Source: Lineolata rhizophorae (lineage: Eukaryota; Ascomycota; Dothideomycetes; Lineolatales; Lineolataceae). Taken from it: a DNA stretch of 64,000 nucleotides. The translations under genes were made by a program, and so were the position numbers. How positions within the stretch are numbered: position 1 is the stretch's first letter; every line of letters begins with the position of its first letter. The stretch lies in NCBI GenBank assembly GCA_010093515.1, contig MU001692.1, positions 45,305 to 109,304 on the forward strand, given 5' to 3'. Below, in pieces: positions 58,078 to 64,000 of the stretch. A model generated the notes under the pieces. The model saw nothing but the letters and a program-made list of their open reading frames with translations, ran no database searches and had not been told where the DNA came from.

Positions 58078-59804
58078 GGACGTGTTGTATGGGTGGGGTT
58101 TGAGCGGACGTGTATATATTAAGGTAGGATATGTGTGCGCCTGCGAAAATGTGTCTGCTATTAATAAGTAAGTGTTCCCTCTTTGGGGGTGATTGGTTTA
58201 TTCTGGTATCCTGGTTCTGTTGAGAGGGTGTTGAAACCTTTAATTTTTTTTTTTTTTCTTTGGTTCTTTTTTGCGGTCAGTTTTCTGACTTCTGCCTTTT
58301 CTGGCCCATTTGCGTGCTTTGCTCGTACAAGTTAGGCTGGTTGAGCTTTTAATGTCATGACGTCGTTCGACATGCGCAATGTGAGGCGCTCGGTTGGCAG
58401 TATGGAGCAGAACCAAGCACGGATGTCAAATTGCAGTCCGGCCTATGTACCTTTTTTATCCCATGGCCGTGGCTGTGCCGAGAAGTGCTGAGATCGAACT
58501 TTGATACATTGCTCGGAGACGAGCCTATTGTTCCGGCTTCCCGTCTTTCGGGGCGTGGGAAGGCGCGAGCAATGGGGATGTAGACATTATTCTAGTAGTC
58601 GTATTTGTAATATTTTATGGTATTCTTACAATATAGTCCAGTAGAGTAACTTAGCTCTAACTTAAATATCTAGGTATTTGCGTGCGAGTGGAGCTGCATC
58701 GGGAAATGAAGGATGTCGGATGTCAGTTCCGGATTCCTCTTGCTTCTGAGATTTAATCTGGTCATGGCAAGGCTCCGCACGAAAGCTCTTAGCGATGCCG
58801 CCGTGTCTATCCTCCCATCCTCACCCGATAATGTCGACTCTTAGCCGCAGATCCCCGGCATCTCCTAATCCGCCAGCAGAGCACTTGTGCACGCGACATC
58901 GCGATACCGACCTGTCGTGCAACTCGAGCCCTAAACGACAACGAGTTGATGCCGACGATGTGCTTGCCGACCTAGAGCGCTTCGCAAGTGGGCTGCATCA
59001 ACGTTGTGGATCTGTCGGGCCGCACAAGCTTGAATGCGCCGCAAGGAGCCAAGAGAAGCTCGAGTCCCACGCGCCATTTCACCGAACGGCGCACTGCAAC
59101 GCCCTCCATTTTACTTCGCCCCTTAGACCAGGTGAATTGCTGTACTTTCCAGCGTACATAGCCTTGTGGGAAGGGCTTCTCGTCGGTCGGCGGAGGCGTC
59201 AGTCGGGGGTCTGCGAAACGTCAAGGCGGCATGATGTGCTGGCACGGCGATGCGCTGGAATCTGGGACATAGATATCGCCATACTTTGGGCTGCATCGTG
59301 AGGTCGCATGATAGCTTCCGCGCAGACTGGTCGCGGTGTACGGAGTAGGTGTGGTAGGCTTGCCAACAACGCCACGCATATTGAGAGATGTAGTGCTGTG
59401 CCGGAAGTACCGCGACAACCCCATGCCAAAAACAGTCATCGTTCCGCATCGCCTTGTCAATGTAGATGGTGGTTGGGAGAAGAATGGCGGTGGGGACGAG
59501 CTAATCAAGATACGTAGTAAGATCCGAGACGCATCGGCTGAAACTGAGTAGGATCAAAATCAATCAATCACCGATGGGCAATATCACTGCAGCTGCCCAC
59601 ATACAAGCCCAGAGCTACGCTGGCAAACTTTGGCATTGAAGATTCCACACCTCTTTCGCTGCCCTCCCAGAGACATTAACCTTGCCATCGGGTAAGTGGA
59701 GATAATAACGCATGATCACCCAAAAGCTAACGCTCTCCTGCTGATCTTATAGTTAGATTCCATCTTCGGCATTCTTCCCATATTCTTCCCATATCCTCCT
59801 CTAA
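58078..59804. other. Intergenic region between ERG9 and the kinase-like gene
   Basis: About 1.7 kb. A 3' UTR-like T-rich segment with a T11 run occurs near 58245. One ATG frame of 168 codons (58795-59301, +) contains a KRQRVDADDVLADLERF segment that looks protein-like, but the rest does not, and a competing frame starts at 58764; I leave it as unproven. 59740-59804 is the probable promoter of the next gene. Confidence 0.35.
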
Positions 59805-60530
59805 ATGGCCACACGATTACGGACGCCGTTTCGTTCTCTCTCGGCAGATAACTTTCTCTCTAGAGGTCCTGCTGGGCAAGTCTTCGCCATCAGTCGGAAT
59901 GTTGTCTTCAAATGTCCAACACTTTTTGATAATCCTCTCCGGATGCAAGCAGAAGAAATGGAAGAGAGCATCAGGAAGCTGGAAAATGAAAAGGCGATAT
60001 ACCGGATACTGATGGAACACCAGCATCCCAATATCGTCTATGGAATACTTTGCGTTCCGGAAGGCCTTTTCTTGCATCGCCAGGAAATGACTCTAGAGCG
60101 TCGTATAGAGAACTCCTCCATGTCAGCCATAAGTCCAAGCACGCAAGAGCGGTGGATCCAACAAATCACCAGTGCTCTAGCCTGGATTGAGCATCTTGGT
60201 TATGTCCACGGCGATCTTCGGCCGGCAAATATATTTCTTGACACAAGGGAAGATGTCAGACTCGGAGATTTCGATGCAACGGTAAGGAGGGGCGAACAGC
60301 TTATGGTGGCGAGCGAGCCATTCTGCAAGTTGGATGAAAACTATGAGCCTCCCTTGGCCAGCCCGCTCAGCGAGCAATTCTCATTGGCATCTTGCATTTA
60401 CACCATCCGATTTGGACACAAACCCTTTCACGATATTGAGGCGCCTATCAGAGTTCGACAACTCATAATGAATCGATTCCCCTCCACCGCAGCAGATGTT
60501 ATCTTTGGCGACTTGACGTACAAATGCTAG
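59805..60530 (+). pseudogene. Protein-kinase-like gene, interrupted by an in-frame TAG
   Basis: Single-exon frame of 241 codons. Kinase landmarks: a loose glycine loop (SRGPAGQVFAI), FKCP with the ATP lysine, HPNIVYG, catalytic loop HGDLRPANIFLD (H135, D137, with Gly replacing Arg of HRD), and GDFDA in place of DFG (D155). SPLSEQFSLASCIYTIRFG is the substrate-side helix region. This type belongs to the expanded, poorly characterised kinase-like families of Pezizomycotina. The frame ends YKC-TAG, yet the same frame continues open for 63 codons (60531-60719) with HGCYDSIRLVEHDIL, where homologues as I know them have KCW plus a C-terminal helix. So Trp (TGG) probably became TAG. The catalytic region itself is unbroken, so a truncated product is possible. 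Confidence 0.6.
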
Positions 60531-60722
60531 CACGGCTGTTACGATTCAATTAGACTAGTGGAACACGATATCCTCTCTCTACTAGGGAAACGTACTGGCG
60601 TAGAAGAATATTCGGATAGTACACTAGGTTTGGATGATATACAGCGACTTATGCTACAAACTGAATGTAAGGAATTTCTGGAAAAGGAATCTAAGACAGG
60701 CAGACTGGAGGGATTGGGTTAA
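60531..60722 (+). other. In-frame continuation of the kinase-like gene
   Basis: 63 codons open in the same frame after the TAG, ending at TAA 60720-60722. The segment is helical and acidic/basic mixed (VEHDILSLLGKRTG; DDIQRLMLQTECKEFLEKES), as expected for the C-terminal end of this kinase-like family. Confidence 0.55.
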
Positions 60723-63700
60723 ATTCATTCGTCTTCAGCTTCCTCGCTCCGTGTATATCTTGACTATACAATCATCTAATATCGAGCAGCTTCATTTCCA
60801 TAATTCGTATCAAATTAGACGGAGAGTACATCAATGACTTTGCCGCATACATCTAAGTCTAGCTAGACCTCGCCTCACAATTTGGGCGCTTACCTTTCTT
60901 AGACGACATGCCCAAACTGTAATTATCTGTAGGATTGGCGCAATCTGAGTCTCGTTGTTTCGCTTCGTAGCATTGCTAAAAATACGGTATTGCTCGGCTT
61001 CTTCCCCACAAGCGTATTTACTTGTGGATGCATTTTTTGGCATATGGTGCAGCTCAGTAGAGCAACTACATGAATTAACGGGAACGTTGAAGAATGTTTG
61101 AACAGTGCTCAAACCACATGGGTGACAAGAATCGGGAGGGCAACGATGATATTATTTGCAGAAAGGTAATGCCGCAGATAAGCGGCAGGATGTAAATATG
61201 TGATTTATTTGTCGCAGCTTTTCACTTGTTATTTCCACAGCGACAGGCCTGGCAGTCGCGCACAGAGTAATTGCAGCTTTGGAAGTGGTCGAAACCAATC
61301 TAAATCCATCTATTCCTTCAACCTGTAACGAAACGCGGACTCTGTGTAGGACCCATGCGATATAGGATGAAGAGCAATCATGGTGATTAACTAGCCAAGC
61401 ATTTCCTCATAGTAGTAACTGACATCGCACTGCACGAGACCTGCTTTCTTTCCAAACTAGCGCTTCTATTTTATAACAACAACATGGTTATGTGACTGTG
61501 CTAGCTTCCAGCGATTCGACGATCTCGTGGTCGTTCCGACTAGAGGATGCCAGAACCATTCATCTATATCTTGCCTAAACCTTGACATGTCCAGCGGAAT
61601 AGATGTGTGCATTACACTATCCAAAAAAAGCCATTAGTAATCTTCATTGACTGCCATTTATCCCCGAAATCGTAGCACTCTTTCTCCTTTTCTTGTTTGT
61701 ATCTATTAATATCGCTTAATGTCTCTACTAGTGGTCCTGAGGTAGGTGGCGGAACACCTTCTATGAGGGATTTTACGAACGGATCCATCTTCCGACTAAT
61801 TTAACTCCCTTAGAGATACTGATTGAGAATATAGGTACATAAGTTAGAAAAGCGAAAATCACCCGTTCAGTGAATTTACGATCATTGCTAAAAGTATAAG
61901 CTAACTCGTCATTTACAGATTGTAATAGGGATCTTATATTTACGCTTCCAAGCCAGGGCTACAAGTTAATGAAATACCGAGTCCGAGATAACTGGTCGTA
62001 ATAGGCCATCTTTTGCCTAAGTTTTTGTGCCTTTGTAGGCTCTGTCGCCGTCGTTTTCGTGTTCTTTACCTTGATTATTCGTCGTAAGCACTGTAGAGCT
62101 CATCAAGAACTTTATCAGTGGCAACACTGGCCGTGGTCTTGCGGCAAGGACGCTGGTCTGATGTGCTTGGTTTGGTTTGTAAACCGATGCATAATCTTGC
62201 AAAGTAATGGCAGAGTAAAACACTGGAAATTCGGAGCCTAACAAGGTCCACAACAAAACCGTTCACAAGGGACTCAGCACGATAGAAATCCCGGAGCAAT
62301 ATTTTTTATGATCATGCCATCGCCGGCTAGATTACTTCGCGCAGGGTAGTACTAGAAGCCCTCCTAGTCCCATCCATACAAAGAGAGTCTATAAACTTTG
62401 CTGCATCTTCTCTAAGAAAAGTGTCACAGAGCTTGATAGTCTCCGGTATATTCTTGAAAGTATGTTCAGAGCGACCTCCGTATAGATAGTCTAGCTGCTT
62501 TAAAGATCGAAGGTAATGAGTCGGTAGAGACGATGGTACCGACCATGCATACTTACTATCAAGTATTGGGCTTAGGCTCCAGATCGAAGAGATTTAGGAT
62601 GGTGACGCCGAAGTGGACCGAGCAGTCTCCACTGCATTGCTCATCAGATCGTTTACCGATATATTCGGATCGTCTACTGCGGGTACTGCGTTCTCCGCCT
62701 CGCTCGCATTTTCAGACCTTGGAAACGTTGAGCTGCGGTACGCACTGCAGATATCTATCATCACTTCAGGATTACCGAGCATCTCATCGTCATAACAGTA
62801 TGACGTCCACGGATAAACATTTATAGTCCGCTTAATCGGGTCATAAGAGAAGTGATACTCTAATATAGTGTTTCCAGCAGAGAGATCCCGGTTAGCGAGT
62901 ATACCTACTACGGTTAGATGTGGAGCTAAACTGGTAAGGCGTGCCTCTTGCCGCCGAAACATATGCTTGTCCTTAATGGCTAGCGTCAGGACATAACCTG
63001 GACTGTTACTCTCGTTACGAATTAGGCATTGCCTGTTCTACATCCCACAATTCGTTAAGGCCTCGTCTTCCGGAAGCCTTATCGAGTCTTATGCGGCTAC
63101 AAAACTCAGGTATTTGTCAATGGTTGCAAGAATCTCGGAGTCAACTAAAGCATAATGGCAGAGGCTTAATTGAGTTTGATAGCCTACTCGCAAGACTCTA
63201 GCGCACATGAGGGTCTGCCTGAACCGTGAAGCCTCGCCCGTATTTCGACCAATCTGAAAGCCAAGGCCAAGAAAATTGCTAGCATGCTAACCTTCTCCTC
63301 CTCCTCCCGGCGCGCCTGTTATCCGAGGCTCGGAACAGTTTACTGGTCTGGTTAGGCATATACGCATGTTAGCAGCTAGACAGCGTCAAAATTTAGAAGA
63401 AAGATAAAATGTACGGATAGAACAATAACGAGAGCCGCTAACTGCCTAGTTGTTGCAGCCTTCTTTCACACATCAGAACGCTGGAGAGGGTATATTGAAA
63501 GTGATACAACTCGAAGTTGGAAAAATGATGCGGACAAATGGATAATCTGAGGGACAGGTTGATATATCTGGTTTAGGGATGTGGCTTGGGGTGTATCTGC
63601 TGCAGAACCCGTAGGAGATGGAGAGGGGGATCTCGTGCCCTCTTATACTCCAGAGACGCCCCTACGAAGGTTAGCACCTACTACATAAGTAGCTCTTGTT

Positions 63701-64000
63701 CATAAACTGCTTTTCTTGATTAGCTGACACGATCTTTTAATAGGGTAGTATTCGGCGTTACGCTTGGGTAATAGCCCCTAGAAAGGGTCGATAGGGGTTA
63801 CGGCTGTCACAGTTCGGCGAATCAGAGGACCGGTAGTTATCGACCTGAAAAAACCAACATTCTACTGCGCATGCATTAGTGGCCGACCTACTCCGTAGAT
63901 CATGCTGAGGTGGGACCGGCGGTCCCGTCTCCCCAAATCGCAAGCAGAAGCCAACGCAATAACAATAGAAAAGACCTGCTGCACAAAAGGGACCAACGAA
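60723..64000. other. Gene-poor right end of the window
   Basis: About 3.3 kb, AT-rich, with no intact gene. One coding relic is visible on the minus strand (separate entry). A 74-80 codon minus-strand frame at 62017-62299 has no recognisable content. No transposon ends, tandem repeats or RNA genes recognised. Confidence 0.4.
62580..63253 (-). pseudogene. Decayed protein-coding relic, family unknown
   Basis: On the minus strand a splice-acceptor-like tttcag at 63254-63259 is followed by a frame with protein-like content for about 220 codons (IGRNTGEASRFRQTLMCARV; HYALVDSEILATIDKYL; ANRDLSAGNTILEYHFSYDP). It is interrupted more than once, and near the end a neighbouring frame takes over (VHFGVTILNLFDLEPKPN). 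I do not recognise the family. It looks like part of a host gene that is no longer intact, or a gene whose exon structure I cannot resolve. Confidence 0.35.

Noticed and set aside
58795-59301. 168-codon frame between ERG9 and the kinase-like gene
   Set aside because: Only a short part looks protein-like; a competing ATG frame and opposite-strand frames make it unsafe to call.
1-64000. CRISPR arrays, rRNA genes, LTR elements and secondary-metabolite clusters
   Set aside because: No spaced direct repeats, rRNA-like blocks, paired long repeats or polyketide/peptide synthetase motifs were seen on either strand.

Overview
The window reads as nuclear DNA of a filamentous ascomycete (Pezizomycotina). 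Genes are split by short introns (mostly 46-220 bp) with gtaagt/gtgagt-type donors and ctaac/ctgac-like branch sites. Coding DNA is GC-rich while intergenic DNA is poorer in GC. The gene set is typical of moulds: an Ssk1 response regulator, a type II myosin of about 2,450 residues, a Pil1/Lsp1 eisosome protein, squalene synthase, a Pfa5-type palmitoyltransferase and a full-length ABCC transporter. I cannot place the species. There is no bacterial-style operon, no CRISPR array and no convincing tRNA or rRNA gene.

Layout. 0-0.4 kb: right end of a pogo-type DNA transposon, cut by the window edge. 2.1-5.2 kb: SSK1 (+). 6.5-7.6 kb: short-chain dehydrogenase (-). 9.1-13.1 kb: Red1/ZFC3H1-like RNA-surveillance protein (-), head to head with the myosin II heavy chain (13.8-21.3 kb, +). 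23.4-24.6 kb: STRAP-type WD40 protein (+). 26.0-31.1 kb: ABCC transporter (+). 33.1-33.5 kb: small Cys-rich zinc-ribbon protein (-). 36.1-38.2 kb: Pfa5-like palmitoyltransferase (+). 38.2-42.5 kb: gene-poor stretch with decayed coding sequence. 42.5-46.5 kb: four-exon gene of unknown function (-), head to head with a HAD hydrolase (48.0-48.9 kb, +). 49.7-51.8 kb: Yra1/ALYREF mRNA-export adaptor with seven exons (+). 53.2-54.9 kb: PIL1 (-), head to head with ERG9 (56.3-58.1 kb, +). 59.8-60.7 kb: protein-kinase-like gene interrupted by an in-frame TAG. 60.7-64 kb: gene-poor, with one decayed coding relic on the minus strand.

The genes do not form one pathway. They are mostly housekeeping: stress signalling, RNA surveillance and export, cytokinesis, plasma-membrane domains and sterol synthesis, transport, and protein lipidation. 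The most useful observations are: (i) a 56-66 codon coding-like tail of the myosin gene lying in the -1 frame directly behind a GGGTTTT heptamer, which could equally be joined by a very short intron; (ii) the in-frame TAG in the kinase-like gene, followed by 63 open codons that look like the rest of the protein; (iii) micro-exons and a 428-bp intron in the YRA1-like gene; (iv) a 5'-to-3' switch from C-rich to G-rich coding strands inside several genes; (v) repeated use of introns within the first few codons. I did not find a clearly new multi-gene system.
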